Assembly: GCF_025060755.1 (NCBI RefSeq)
Contig: NZ_JANYUY010000024.1
Coordinates: forward strand, 1 to 64,000
Length of the DNA: 64,000 bases
Source of the DNA: Paenibacillus doosanensis
GTDB lineage: Bacteria > Bacillota > Bacilli > Paenibacillales > NBRC-103111
Direction: 5' to 3'
Shown here: in pieces, positions 43,801 through 51,977 of the stretch
Layout: each line of letters begins with the position of its first letter
How positions within the stretch are numbered: the stretch's first letter is position 1
Position numbers and translations under genes: made by a program
The notes under the pieces: model-generated
Told to the model about the DNA's origin: nothing
Databases searched by the model: none
Seen by the model: the letters and a program-made list of their open reading frames with translations, nothing else

Positions 43801-43995
43801 GAAAACGGGCAGGAACTAAGAGAGAAGTACGGGATCAGGGCAAGCTTTGACGGGCCGTTATTTATCGAGAATGAATTTCCGATCTCGAATACGGAGGAAG
43901 TTACGCTGGCCATTCGGATTCGGGCGACGGATTGGTTAGGGCAGAGTGTCCTTCTTGAAATTCCGGTCATCATCGTCCCTAATACGTCCGCTTAA
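40813..43995 (+). CDS. Large secreted repetitive protein with cadherin/Ig-like repeats
   Basis: A 1060-residue exported protein. Residues 1-27 are a signal peptide ending AVPSVVLAS. Residues 35-115 form a beta-rich domain (NYIHLNGKEAGASTITI). Residues about 117-152 hold a dockerin- or EF-hand-like pair, DNRIDIADV and GAGDVTTLLQGI. From residue 155 to the end come about eight repeats of 85-105 residues sharing MxxYF, LxYSLxxxPxY, AxIDxxSGxLTV and a closing strand, as in cadherin-like or putative-Ig domains. Two of them, 41581-41895 and 41896-42210, are near-identical at base level. No SLH or LPXTG anchor is visible. GAGGTGG precedes the start. A surface adhesion or matrix role is likely. Confidence 0.82.
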   Translation: MASKRSVQMAVAAALSALAVPSVVLASPPPSTAAAVLYPIQDTVIAKNSEKIIDLSGMEAFKVNSSASSVVEATYSPAVPNYIHLNGKEAGASTITITSGDQVVNRFKVHVLDAGSDNRIDIADVAGYMANYSGNVTGAGDVTTLLQGIEPFNAARYPVEPPVAVGSPGAFILQSGQNAPQTAAMSAYFSNPSGVPLSYSLHNVPEYLKASIDSATGLLTVRAEQPLSDTMTASFQVTAANPYGQSASADVIVKVLASEQPPIPQPPLVIGAPGPLTLVNGQAGDPQTLTMSTYFSDPTPLTYSLTGIPQYMDVAIDPVSGVLTLYGANFPDNADRTEYIWVQATNANGLGAAIRLELRVQASEQPPIPQPPQVTGTPGPLTVVNRQEGAAQTVTMSTYFSDPTPLTYSLTGIPQYMDVAIDPVSGVLTLYGANYPDNAERTEYLWILAMNANGYSSAIRLELRVQAVNPPVVIGTPDAVAWQMGVTERQTVSVAGYFKQDGESLTYAISGMPGFIDASIDGRSGELTITKVSPEERQPAAPAIRVMALDRFEQTAEVSIPIGIDYPVPIVREVPLDPVTLKDGEEQPQTVEMAAYFKTMTIERLSYSVVDAPSYVHAVIGEEDGRLTVTPEGSLHDYVGTAAYVQIRAANQYGNFVLLSIPLQVIEDPDSYPAPEVYDPPTPVEWVRDITQVQTLYVSDYFYDESELSYSIAAMPDYIEASINDKSGKLVISGIGEGADEPAVIQIRAVNSYGKSATLNISVRTIDSMTIEWPQSEEPPIRLELAVFFGDIEADSYEYAGQLEGAAVSPVIEEPNTAQAQLVLNESARDVSLKIRGTNTANGISKEFVIKFVTGYDAPVPDKQPETIEVTNGMAEEPYTIYLTNSYFNGQSLSYELLPDPNIAGDVNANIVNGNQLQIMGAYFPDNVRTSTVLHVKATNEHGKSTVLSFPVEVNPAPALEVIRTPDEVRFQDGINQSYPYLVWDYLSDRRASITIENGQELREKYGIRASFDGPLFIENEFPISNTEEVTLAIRIRATDWLGQSVLLEIPVIIVPNTSA
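41581..42210 (+). repeat. 315-bp tandem duplication inside the surface-protein gene
   Basis: Units 41581-41895 and 41896-42210 begin with the same bases (GCGTCGGAGCAGCCTCCGAT) and are highly similar throughout, including a stretch encoding LTYSLTGIPQYMDVAIDPVS that is nearly unchanged. Each encodes 105 residues with a PPIPQPP linker. Other repeats of the gene are far more diverged, so this duplication is recent. Confidence 0.9.
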
Positions 43996-44063
43996 GCATG
44001 CAGATCGTTGTGCGAAACCATGCAACGCACAGCTGACGGCGAGGTGTTCGGGCAGGAGCAAGC

Positions 44064-44112
44064 GGGCGATGCAACCATCGCCCGTAAGGCCAACGAAAGT
44101 TGGCCTATTTTT
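44064..44112 (+). terminator. Double-hairpin terminator after surface-protein gene
   Basis: GGGCGATG-CAAC-CATCGCCC is followed by AGGCCAAC-GAAA-GTTGGCCT and a T run. The second hairpin has a stable GAAA loop. Confidence 0.85.
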
Positions 44113-44145
44113 GCTGTAATGGAAAGCGCATAGCTTTAATAGACT

Positions 44146-44538
44146 TTAGCTTTCCTGCTCATCTGGAATGAAAACAAGCCCGCAGGAAGGGCACTCTCTG
44201 GCGCTGCACGCGATCCGGAATCCACAGGCGGGGCAGCTGTCATCTTCTTCGTCTGCGGCAGACAGGCTGCCGGATTCTTCGCCGCGGCTGGCAACCGGCA
44301 GAAAATAGTCGGCTACCGGGCGTCCGTCAATCTCCACCACTTGGAGCTGGTCGGTGAGTATCCAATGTATCGTTCCATATTTGTCGCTGACGGCGGCGGT
44401 CGGAATTTCAGCCGATTCTTCGCGGGGGAACATGCTTCCTCCCAGCACGCCGGGCATCATGGATTTGTAAGCGCCGTACCCCGTGCCGATTAACACGTAC
44501 GATTTCCTTGACTCCTTATGCTGTACGATAATGGCCAT
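44146..44538 (-). CDS. Zinc-ribbon protein of unknown function
   Basis: A 130-residue protein. The N-terminal part (about 1-80) forms a beta-rich domain (AIIVQHKESRKSYVLIGTGYGAYKS; YGTIHWILTDQLQVVEIDG). The C-terminus carries two CxxC knuckles, CPACGF and CPSCGL, spaced for a rubredoxin-like zinc ribbon. A Glu/Asp-rich linker separates them. I do not recognise a named family. It is on the opposite strand from the surface-protein gene and may stand alone. Confidence 0.7.
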   Translation of the reverse strand: MAIIVQHKESRKSYVLIGTGYGAYKSMMPGVLGGSMFPREESAEIPTAAVSDKYGTIHWILTDQLQVVEIDGRPVADYFLPVASRGEESGSLSAADEEDDSCPACGFRIACSARECPSCGLVFIPDEQES

Positions 44539-44777
44539 AATAGACTATCTCCTTTTATAATCTTTGATCGCAAGCAGCGTTTGAATCGCTTACCTTATAT
44601 TCAGTTGAAACGGGACTTTTTTTGCCTCCAGCCGGGATTGATAAAGAATTTGAATGTCGCGAAGAACGGCGGGAAAGTCGGGAAACGGGAAACGTTCCGT
44701 CCATTCTCTGGTCCTGCCTTAATCTCCATTCTTCGTCATATTCTTGCTTCGGGCATGAGGACAAAAGCTCCTTCGCG

Positions 44778-45404
44778 TCAGTCCGCATCCGCTAAATTAG
44801 CCTTTAGCTGACGGTAGGCGTCGGAGAGCCAGGGATGGATGACTTTCAAGCGTTCCTTTTGCCGCCACAAATAATCGATGTAGACGAAGGCGCCGCTCTC
44901 CAGCGAAACATCGAGCCGCTTGAGCAGCGCATCGAGGTAGGGAGGCGTTCCGGGCTGATCCCATTCGATTTTGTCCGCTACGAAAACAATCAAATCCAGT
45001 GGCGACGGATCGGCTTGCAGAGTCGTATGGCAGCCGATAGCGTTTAAAATCGACGGGTCGCGAATTTGGAACAGATCGCGGGCGATAATGCGGGAGAGCT
45101 TCTGGTGAATGATCATGGGGAAGGCGGATTCTTCGGGAAGAATGTCGATATGCAGCTCCCGGGCGAACCGGATGCGGTCGCTGTTCGGGATGATGGCGCT
45201 GATGTCGTGCAATAATCCGGCGGTGCGGGCGTGTTCCGTATCGCCGTTAAACCGGGCGGCCAATCTTGCGGCTTCGTCGCCGACCCGCAGGCTATGTTCC
45301 GCCGTTCTGGGGCAATTGTATAACGTAAGCAGATCGATGATGTCTCTCTCCAGTTGTCCGGTAAAAACCATAGATTGTTTGATCGCCAAAAGAGATGGGT
45401 GCAT
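44778..45404 (-). CDS. yqeK: YqeK-like HD-domain diadenosine tetraphosphatase
   Basis: A 208-residue HD-domain phosphohydrolase like YqeK, which splits Ap4A symmetrically to two ADP. The HD residues are seen in RTAEHSLRVGDEAARLAARF, AGLLHDISA and GCHTT, with DLIVFVADKIEWDQPG near the C-terminal third. AAGGAG lies before ATG 45404. YqeK normally sits between nadD and rsfS; this copy does not, so it is either a relocated gene or a paralogue. An HD protein with another nucleotide substrate is possible. Confidence 0.83.
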   Translation of the reverse strand: MHPSLLAIKQSMVFTGQLERDIIDLLTLYNCPRTAEHSLRVGDEAARLAARFNGDTEHARTAGLLHDISAIIPNSDRIRFARELHIDILPEESAFPMIIHQKLSRIIARDLFQIRDPSILNAIGCHTTLQADPSPLDLIVFVADKIEWDQPGTPPYLDALLKRLDVSLESGAFVYIDYLWRQKERLKVIHPWLSDAYRQLKANLADAD

Positions 45405-45530
45405 AAGGATCCGCTCCTTACTGAAGTGGATTTTCCCCATCGTACCATATTATGGATGGAGTGAACATAGCCGTGGCCGGCATCCCGGCGGAAAAAACAC
45501 AAAATCGCAAATGCAATGAAACGAGAAGAA

Positions 45531-45575
45531 GGGGCGCCTCCCGCCGGCTGTAAAACGGCTGAGCGGAAGCGCCCC
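45531..45575 (-). terminator. Terminator after the P-type ATPase gene
   Basis: GGGGCGCTTCCGC and GCGGGAGGCGCCCC (minus strand) pair around an 18-base loop and are followed by TTCTTCT, about 60 bp after the ATPase stop. Confidence 0.65.
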
Positions 45576-45633
45576 TATAGTATTTGTGCCGATCGGGAGC
45601 CGCCAACGGCGGCGGCCCTGCCGCAGCTTCATT

Positions 45634-48066
45634 TCATTTCTTTTCTTTTCGTTCGATTAGCATGGTTAAGCTAAGCAAACTAATAATAATCGTAGCGCCC
45701 ATATCCGACAGGATGGCAAACCAGAGCGTCAGCATCCCGGGAATGGTCAGCAGCAGCGCCGCCAGCTTAAGTCCCATCGCTATCGTAATGTTAATGCGGA
45801 TGATACGGTTGGTGCGGCGGGCGATCGAGATCGCCTCCGGCAGCTTGCCGAGATGATCCTGCATCAGGACGATATCGGCGGTCTCGATGGCGCTGTCGGT
45901 GCCTTTGCCCATCGCGATGCCGAGCTCGGCTGTAGCCAGCGCCGGGGCGTCGTTAATGCCGTCGCCGACCATGGCCACGCGACCGCCGCGGCCCAGCTCG
46001 CGGATCTTCGCAACCTTGTCTTCGGGCAGAAGCCCGCCGACGAAGGAAGTGACGCCGACGGCGCGGGCAACCTTCTCCGCCGTTTGCGGGTGATCGCCCG
46101 TCAGCATCACCGTGCGGCGGATGCCGCGGCGGTGCAGCGCTGCGACGACGCTTGCGCTTTCCGGGCGGATCTCGTCGGCGATGCCGAACAGCCCGAGCAC
46201 CGAGCGGCTGTCGGCGACGATCACGAGCGTCAGGCCGCTCGCTTTGAAGCGCTCGATGTCGCGCTTCACCTCATCCGGCATAGCGACGTGACTGATGTTG
46301 GCTTCGTTGCCCAGCCAATACCGCTCGCCGCCCAGCGTAGCTTGAATGCCCAGGCCGGAAGCGGCGGTAACCTCTTCCGGGGCCGACGCTTGCACGCCGC
46401 GCTTGCCGGTCTCGCGCACAATCGCCTTGGCCAGCGGATGCGACGACGCTTGCTCGATCGCCGCCGCCACCCGGTAAAACCGCTCTTCGTCGCGGTCATA
46501 GACGACGGTCTGCTCGACATGCGGCTCGCCGCGGGTAAGCGTCCCCGTCTTATCGAAGGCGAGCGTATCGATACGGCCGAGCTGCTCCAGGAACACGCCG
46601 CCTTTGACCAGAATGCCGTGCCGCGCATTGCGCGTAATACCGGCGACAATCGCGATTGGCGATGCCAAAATCAAGGCGCAAGGGCAGCCTACGATGAGAA
46701 CGGCGAGCCCTTGGTAGAGCCACTGCCTCCAGTCCCCGTTCAAAAAGAGTGGAGGGAAGAGAGCGACGAGCAGGGCGATGATCATAATCGCCGGCGTATA
46801 ATACTTGGCAAACCGGTTAATAAACAGCTCGGTAGGCGTCTTTGTTTCCTGAGCTTCCTGCACCAAGTGCAATATTTGCGCCAAGGACGAATCTTCATAA
46901 GCTTTGTCAATGTGAATGCGCAGCGCCCCGTCGTGGTTGATGCTGCCTCCGAATACGCGGTCTCCTGCCGATTTGTCCAGCGGCAGCGATTCACCTGTAA
47001 TCGCCGCTTCATTGACGGAGCTGATGCCTTCGAGCACGTAACCGTCCGACGGAATTTTCTCGCCGGCTCTTACCAGCACCGTATCTCCCGCTTGCAGCGA
47101 TTCGATCGGCACGAGCCGTTCTATGCCGTTCTCGACGAGCATCGCCTGCTTCGGAGCGACCTGCAGCAGCGTCTCCATCGAGCGGCGCGCCTTTTCCATG
47201 CCGATGCCTTCGAGAAATTCGTTGATTCCGAATAAAATCGCGACCATCGTCGCTTCCTTCCACTCGCCGATGCTGACGGCGCCGATCAGCGCGATCGTCA
47301 TCAGCGTGTCCATATTGAAACGCAGCCGCGCCAGCCGCTTCAAGCCTTTGATGAACGTGCCGTATCCGCTAAGCGCGATGGCTGCGACGTACAGCAGGAT
47401 GCTGACGAAGCCGGGAATGCGTCCTTCGAGCAGCAAAGCCGCCCCGTACAGCGCCGCGGAAACGACGAGCTGCCTTACAATCGACGCCCCTCCATGAGCG
47501 TGGGAATGGTCATGCCCGTGGTCGTCGTCGCCATGCTCGTGATCATGCATGTGTTCATGCGCCGCGCCATGCTCGTGATCATGCTTGCGAGCATGATGCG
47601 ATGCGGCGGTCTGTCCGGCCGAATGGCTGTGCGTCACAGCATGATCATGAGCGGCATCGTCGGATAATCGCTCCCCGTCCGCATGGGCATGCGCTCCATG
47701 ATGTTCGCCGCGGGAATGGTCGTGGTCCGCGCCGCAGCCTATGCAGCCGGTCTCCAGCGCCGCGCTTACCTGCTCCTTGCTCTGCCCTAGAGCGGCCTCG
47801 GCCGTTCCGCTTGCCCCACGCCCGCGCTGCATGGTTACCCCTTTGGCCCCGGCGCGAATCGACCGCGGCGCTACCGAATCGATGGAGGCGCCGTCCGACC
47901 GCAATATTTTTTGAACCTCGGGCAAGGCTACCTTCGGGTCGATCTTCAATTTTCCGCTGTTATAGTTAAGCGTCGCGCTTCCTCCGTGCTCCAGCCGCTG
48001 AATCTGCTCTTCCATCTCCCGGGTGCAGTTCGCGCAGCTCAAACCCTTTACTCTATATTCCAGCAT
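45634..48066 (-). CDS. cadA: Zn/Cd/Co-translocating P-type ATPase with His-rich region
   Basis: An 810-residue PIB-type ATPase that pumps zinc, cadmium or lead out of the cell. In order: a heavy-metal-associated domain with GLSCANCTREM (residues 9-19), a GCIGCG cysteine site near 112, a histidine/aspartate-rich stretch of about 85 residues (112-195), the membrane domain with ion site CPCALILASPIAIV, the phosphorylation loop DKTGTLTRG, ATP-binding region with SSHPLAKAI, and the hinge GDGINDAPAL. The CPC site and ArsR partner favour Zn2+/Cd2+. It is cotranscribed behind the arsR-type gene. Confidence 0.93.
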   Translation of the reverse strand: MLEYRVKGLSCANCTREMEEQIQRLEHGGSATLNYNSGKLKIDPKVALPEVQKILRSDGASIDSVAPRSIRAGAKGVTMQRGRGASGTAEAALGQSKEQVSAALETGCIGCGADHDHSRGEHHGAHAHADGERLSDDAAHDHAVTHSHSAGQTAASHHARKHDHEHGAAHEHMHDHEHGDDDHGHDHSHAHGGASIVRQLVVSAALYGAALLLEGRIPGFVSILLYVAAIALSGYGTFIKGLKRLARLRFNMDTLMTIALIGAVSIGEWKEATMVAILFGINEFLEGIGMEKARRSMETLLQVAPKQAMLVENGIERLVPIESLQAGDTVLVRAGEKIPSDGYVLEGISSVNEAAITGESLPLDKSAGDRVFGGSINHDGALRIHIDKAYEDSSLAQILHLVQEAQETKTPTELFINRFAKYYTPAIMIIALLVALFPPLFLNGDWRQWLYQGLAVLIVGCPCALILASPIAIVAGITRNARHGILVKGGVFLEQLGRIDTLAFDKTGTLTRGEPHVEQTVVYDRDEERFYRVAAAIEQASSHPLAKAIVRETGKRGVQASAPEEVTAASGLGIQATLGGERYWLGNEANISHVAMPDEVKRDIERFKASGLTLVIVADSRSVLGLFGIADEIRPESASVVAALHRRGIRRTVMLTGDHPQTAEKVARAVGVTSFVGGLLPEDKVAKIRELGRGGRVAMVGDGINDAPALATAELGIAMGKGTDSAIETADIVLMQDHLGKLPEAISIARRTNRIIRINITIAMGLKLAALLLTIPGMLTLWFAILSDMGATIIISLLSLTMLIERKEKK

Positions 48067-48119
48067 CGTATTCCCCTCATTTCACGCTTGGTATCCGGCA
48101 ACCGGCTGTAGCCGGCCGG

Positions 48120-48452
48120 CTAATCGTGGCTGGCGTGATGAATCGCTTCGCTCAGCAAATCCATCACGTGCTCGTCATCATGCGAATAATATAATGTAGT
48201 TCCGGCTCTGCGAAATTTCACCAGGCGCAGATTTTTCAGAAAGCGCAGTTGATGCGACACGGTCGATTGCAGAAGAGACAGCTCTTCGGCGATTTCGTTA
48301 ACCGAGCATTCTTTTTGCGACAATAAATATAAAATGCGAATGCGCGTCGTATCCGACAGCGCTTTGAACGTCTGGGACACCATGAATAAGGTTTCTTCGT
48401 CCAGCGAACGGACATTTGAATCCGGCCCTTGCGGCCGATCGAATGTTTCCAT
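48120..48452 (-). CDS. ArsR/SmtB-family metal-sensing repressor
   Basis: A 110-residue winged-helix repressor. The recognition region reads [37 protein letters not shown] in family style, followed by the [24 protein letters not shown] end, whose Asp/His residues form the CzrA/SmtB alpha-5 zinc site. There is no CxC of the CadC/ArsR alpha-3 type, so zinc or cobalt is the likely inducer. ATG 48452 is preceded by GGAGGT; the frame continues 60 codons upstream across the promoter and operator, which rules that start out. It precedes the ATPase gene by 53 bp. Confidence 0.92.
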   Translation of the reverse strand: METFDRPQGPDSNVRSLDEETLFMVSQTFKALSDTTRIRILYLLSQKECSVNEIAEELSLLQSTVSHQLRFLKNLRLVKFRRAGTTLYYSHDDEHVMDLLSEAIHHASHD

Positions 48453-48477
48453 AGATGTACCTCCATAAATGAGCGTA

Positions 48478-48499
48478 TGAATATATGAGTATATGTTCA
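48478..48499. promoter_or_regulatory. ArsR/CzrA-type operator
   Basis: An imperfect inverted repeat with outer ends TGAATATATG and ATATGTTCA overlaps the region between the -10 box and the start codon of the repressor gene. CzrA/SmtB operators are of this 12-2-12 TGAA...TTCA type. Confidence 0.65.
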
Positions 48500-48500
48500 T

Positions 48501-48530
48501 ATAGTATTCCAGGAAGGAGGAATTTGTCAA
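48501..48530 (-). promoter_or_regulatory. Promoter of the arsR-cadA operon
   Basis: On the minus strand TTGACA (48530-48525) and TACTAT (48506-48501) are 18 bp apart. The operator lies immediately downstream of the -10, so bound repressor would block initiation. Confidence 0.75.
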
Positions 48531-48912
48531 TGGCAAACGCCCTTTATGTCGATAATAAGAATAGTTACGCTTTGCGGCAGCAAGCTGGTTGATGCCACCT
48601 GCCTTTACAGCGAGATTGATGAGGGCTTGCAAACAGACGTCTACGCGTACAGAGTCGTATATTAGAATGTGCCATTTTGGGAAATATCATGAGAGGATAC
48701 CGGCAGGATAATGGGGGGAACTAAAAGCCTGGTGAAAAAAGAGCGGAGGGGCCATTTGAATCTGGAAAAGCGTAAGCGTTCGCCTTTGAAAGCGGATTCT
48801 CTCCACATAAAAGCGAAAAAATAATTCCAAAGAATCCGATTTCAACCGTTTCGCGGAAGGAAGCTGTCCGGGCGGTTAGCGCGATTTTTACCGAACAGCG
48901 CTTTGTACCGCC
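48531..48912. other. Intergenic region with palindromic element
   Basis: No gene is supported. The plus-strand fragments and the minus-strand extension of the arsR frame lack start signals. The segment holds the palindromic element described at 48771-48862. Confidence 0.45.
48771..48862. repeat. Palindromic intergenic element, copy B
   Basis: AGCGTTCGCCTTTG at 48775-48788 is identical to copy A (30660-30673). Here the inner arms are TTGAAAGCGGATTCT (48786-48800) and AGAATCCGATTTCAA (48831-48845), pairing at 14 of 15 positions, and the right end is CGGAAG as in copy A. The loop is AT-rich. The inner arms share no sequence with copy A, yet both pair internally. Confidence 0.6.
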
Positions 48913-49761
48913 TCATACGGTGCCGCGGAACAGCTTCGGCGATACGCCGACGAACTTTTTGAACAGGCGGGAAAAATAAAACACGTCGTGATAACCGAGG
49001 GACGCGGCGATTTCCTTGAGCGACTGATCCGTATTGAGCAAAATGTTCTTCGCCTCGGCCATCTTCAGACGATGCACATATTCGTTAAGCGGGTAACCGG
49101 TATACTTGCTGACGATCCGCCTCAGAGTCGGAAATGAAATATGCTGCCTTTCGCACAGCTCCCCGGCATCGAAGGGACGATATACATAATCCGAAATCGC
49201 TTCGATCAGGCCGAGCGCATTTTCGGCTTTCGTTATTTTGGGGGGAGTTTCAGAGCTCATGATCAAGTCCAGCAGCATCGCTTCGACCAGCAGCGCCGCC
49301 CTGTCGATATTGTTCGGAATGCCGGTTTCCATCAGCATGAAAATCCGGTTAATCTTCGTGAGCTGCTCTTCTTCGGTGTTGCGAACCCGATCCGGCTCGG
49401 TGAGCCATGTGTTCAGCCACTCCTGAATGCGCTTTCCTTCGATAGTGAAGTAATGCTCGTCCCAATGCTCGTTTTCACCGGGACCGTAATCGAACACAGC
49501 CCCCGGATAAAGCAGAAAGAAGCTCCCCTGCCGCACCGTCTGATTCTCGCCGCGGTTCACCCGGTACGTTCCCGAGCCCCCGGAAATATAGACGATAGCC
49601 CAGTAAGTGAAGGTCGCTTGACTCCGGTAATGGATTCTGGCGGGAATATGCCCGACGTTAATCAAGTGAAGCGATTTTACTTTCAGGATGCTTTGATCTA
49701 CTTTGAGATCGACGATGCGAATCGGTTGTCGACTGATCTTATAATCCATGTAACTGATCAT
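48913..49761 (-). CDS. AraC-family transcriptional regulator
   Basis: A 282-residue AraC regulator. The cupin half shows FTYWAIVYISGGSGTYRVNRGENQTV and GSFFLLYPGAVFDYGPGE. The DNA-binding half (about residues 185-280) reads FDAGELCERQHISFPTLRRIVSKYTG and LKEIAASLGYHDVFYFSRLFKKFVGVSPKLFR. ATG 49761 has GAAGGA nine bases upstream; ATG 49770 directly abuts that site. It is divergent from the dehydrogenase/isomerase pair and very likely controls it. Confidence 0.92.
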   Translation of the reverse strand: MISYMDYKISRQPIRIVDLKVDQSILKVKSLHLINVGHIPARIHYRSQATFTYWAIVYISGGSGTYRVNRGENQTVRQGSFFLLYPGAVFDYGPGENEHWDEHYFTIEGKRIQEWLNTWLTEPDRVRNTEEEQLTKINRIFMLMETGIPNNIDRAALLVEAMLLDLIMSSETPPKITKAENALGLIEAISDYVYRPFDAGELCERQHISFPTLRRIVSKYTGYPLNEYVHRLKMAEAKNILLNTDQSLKEIAASLGYHDVFYFSRLFKKFVGVSPKLFRGTV

Positions 49762-49777
49762 GGCATGCATTCCTTCT

Positions 49778-49806
49778 TTGAATCAATCATGATAGTTTGA
49801 TTATAT
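49778..49806 (+). promoter_or_regulatory. Promoter of the Gfo/Idh/MocA operon
   Basis: TTGAAT and TTATAT are 17 bp apart in the AT-rich region between the divergent AraC and dehydrogenase genes. The expected 5' leader is about 50 bases. Confidence 0.55.
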
Positions 49807-49863
49807 AGTTCATTATTCATTTGCTCAAGCGAGCAGCCGATCATAAGGGAGGACGGATTCAAA

Positions 49864-50931
49864 TTGACCAAGCTAAATGTAGGAGTTATCGGAGCAGGCT
49901 CGATCTCGGAATTGCATTTGCAAGCGTATCAAAAGCTCGGCGATGCGGTGCAAATTTATGCGATTTGCGATTTGAATCAGGCGAGAGCGCAGGAAAAGGC
50001 GGAGAAGTACGGGGCTTCCGAGGTGTATGACGATTATCGCAAGCTGCTCGCCGACCCCAAGGTCGACGCGGTTAGCGTCTGCACCTGGAACAACACGCAT
50101 GCCGAGATCAGCATCGCGGCTCTGCAGGCAGGGAAGCATGTATTGGTGGAAAAGCCGTTATGCCGTACGGTAGAAGAAGCGCTGAACGTTCAGCAGGCGG
50201 TTCGGGAATCCGGCAAGGTGCTCCAAGTCGGTTTCGTGCGCCGCTACGACGCCAACGCGCAGCTGATGAAGAGCTTTGTCGATAACGGGGAGCTCGGCGA
50301 CATTTATTATGCCAAGGCTTCATGCATTCGCCGCTTAGGCAACCCGGGCGGATGGTTTGCGGACAAGGAACGCTCCGGCGGCGGTCCGCTTATCGATATC
50401 GGGGTGCATGTCATCGACATATGCTGGTATTTGATGGGCCGGCCGAAGGTTGTCTCCGTCAGCGGCAACACCTACCGGAAGCTGGGCAACCGGGCGAACG
50501 TCCGGAACTTGTCCTTCTACAAGGCCGCCGATTATGACGCCAGCCAAAATACCGTCGAGGATATGGCCAATGCGCTTATCCGCTTTGATAACGGAGCTTC
50601 GCTGATGGTCGACGTCAGCTTTACGCTGCATGCCAAGCAGGACGAAACCGTGGTGAAGCTGTTCGGCGATAAAGGCGGTCTTGAGCTCGAACCGGCGATG
50701 CATCTCGTATCCGAGAAGCACGACACGATACTGAATATTACGCCGCAAACCGACCAGAAGGGGCTTAACGTAACGGCGGCGTTCCAGAACGAAATCCGCT
50801 TCTTTATCGACAGCTGCGCTGCCGGCAAGGAGCCGATCAGCCCTGTGGAAGACGGCGTGGAATTGATGAAAATATTATGCGGCATTTACGAATCGGCCGA
50901 GACGGGCCGCGAAGTCCGATACGATAACTAA
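49864..50931 (+). CDS. Gfo/Idh/MocA family NAD(P)-dependent oxidoreductase
   Basis: A 355-residue dehydrogenase acting on a cyclitol or sugar derivative. The Rossmann motif is VGVIGAGSISELHLQAY (residues 5-21), the EKPLCRT catalytic lysine motif lies near residue 97, and the C-terminal beta-sheet domain starts around 125. The conserved Asp-x-x-x-His pair appears in GGPLIDIGVHVIDICWYLMG. Translation starts at TTG, ten bases after GGGAGGA; no closer ATG is available in frame. It is followed 35 bp later by a TIM-barrel isomerase, together forming a small sugar or inositol pathway. Confidence 0.92.
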   Translation: MTKLNVGVIGAGSISELHLQAYQKLGDAVQIYAICDLNQARAQEKAEKYGASEVYDDYRKLLADPKVDAVSVCTWNNTHAEISIAALQAGKHVLVEKPLCRTVEEALNVQQAVRESGKVLQVGFVRRYDANAQLMKSFVDNGELGDIYYAKASCIRRLGNPGGWFADKERSGGGPLIDIGVHVIDICWYLMGRPKVVSVSGNTYRKLGNRANVRNLSFYKAADYDASQNTVEDMANALIRFDNGASLMVDVSFTLHAKQDETVVKLFGDKGGLELEPAMHLVSEKHDTILNITPQTDQKGLNVTAAFQNEIRFFIDSCAAGKEPISPVEDGVELMKILCGIYESAETGREVRYDN

Positions 50932-50966
50932 TAGCCCGGGATAGGGGTAAGGGAGGAACATGCGCC

Positions 50967-51824
50967 ATGAAGCTAGGTTTAAGCTCATATAGCTTGGTAC
51001 GCGCGATTCGGTCGCAGCAAATGGATATTCTCGGGGGGATCGATTGGATTGCGGAGAACGGCGGGGAGCATGTCGAAATCGTGCCTATCGGCTTCAGCCT
51101 GACGGACAATCCTGAGCTGATCGATGCGATACGGGAGAAGGCCGCCGCGGCGGGCATCGAGGTGTCGAATTATGCGATCGGGGCCAATTTTATTACCGAG
51201 ACGCGCGAGCAATACGAGAGCGAGATCGAGCGCGTGAAGCGCGAAGTGGATATCGCTCACGGGCTTGGGGTGAAGCGGATGCGCCATGACGTTGCTTCCC
51301 GCAAGGATAATTCCATCATCCGCTTCCAGGAGGATCTGGAGCCGCTGGCTTCGGCGTGCAGACAGATTGCCGATTATGCGGCGCAGTACGGCATTGTCAC
51401 CAGCGTGGAAAACCACGGCTACTATATTCAAGCCAGCGACAGGGTTCAGGCGCTGATTCATGCGGTCGACCGCCCGAATTTCCGGACGACGCTGGACATC
51501 GGCAACTTCATGTGCGCCGACGAAAATTCGGTCGTTGCGGTGCAAAAGAATATGCCGTACGCCTCGATGGTTCATGTGAAAGATTTCTATTGGCGTCCGG
51601 CTCATCTGAATCCGGGTCCGGGCTGGTTCCAGACGGCGGGAGGCAACCATCTGCGCGGCGCGATCGTCGGGCACGGCGATATCGATATGCGCCAGGTGCT
51701 CGGCATCGTGAAGCGCTCCGGCTACGACGGCTACATATCCGTCGAGTTCGAGGGAATGGAAGACTGCATAGCCGGTTCGAAGATGGGGTTGGATAATGTG
51801 CGCAGATTATGGGATGAAGTATAG
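50967..51824 (+). CDS. Sugar phosphate isomerase/epimerase (xylose isomerase-like TIM barrel)
   Basis: A 285-residue TIM-barrel protein of the IolE/IolI/xylose-isomerase-like family. Typical features are KLGLSSYSLVRAI at the start, the metal-ligand stretches VTSVENHGYY, RTTLDIGNF, MVHVKDFYWRP and, at the end, GYDGYISVEFEGMED, providing Glu, Asp, His and Glu ligands for a divalent metal. GGGAGGAAC lies before the ATG. It is cotranscribed with the dehydrogenase and under the AraC regulator; an inosose or keto-sugar is a plausible substrate. Confidence 0.9.
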   Translation: MKLGLSSYSLVRAIRSQQMDILGGIDWIAENGGEHVEIVPIGFSLTDNPELIDAIREKAAAAGIEVSNYAIGANFITETREQYESEIERVKREVDIAHGLGVKRMRHDVASRKDNSIIRFQEDLEPLASACRQIADYAAQYGIVTSVENHGYYIQASDRVQALIHAVDRPNFRTTLDIGNFMCADENSVVAVQKNMPYASMVHVKDFYWRPAHLNPGPGWFQTAGGNHLRGAIVGHGDIDMRQVLGIVKRSGYDGYISVEFEGMEDCIAGSKMGLDNVRRLWDEV

Positions 51825-51977
51825 CGAAAGCGCTCATTTTCTAAAAGGCGACGAGTGAGCCGGTCCCCGCACCTGAAGCGATCAAGTCTCCATGCACGCT
51901 GATTCAGCGGGTAGGGAGGCTTGTTTTGCATTGTTGAACGATCGAGGGAACAGAACTCTGCCGAAGAGACGCTCCCG

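Noticed and set aside
48453-48632. Longer ArsR protein starting at 48632
   Set aside because: The added 60 codons would cover the promoter and operator; ATG 48452 has its own GGAGGT and gives the normal family length.
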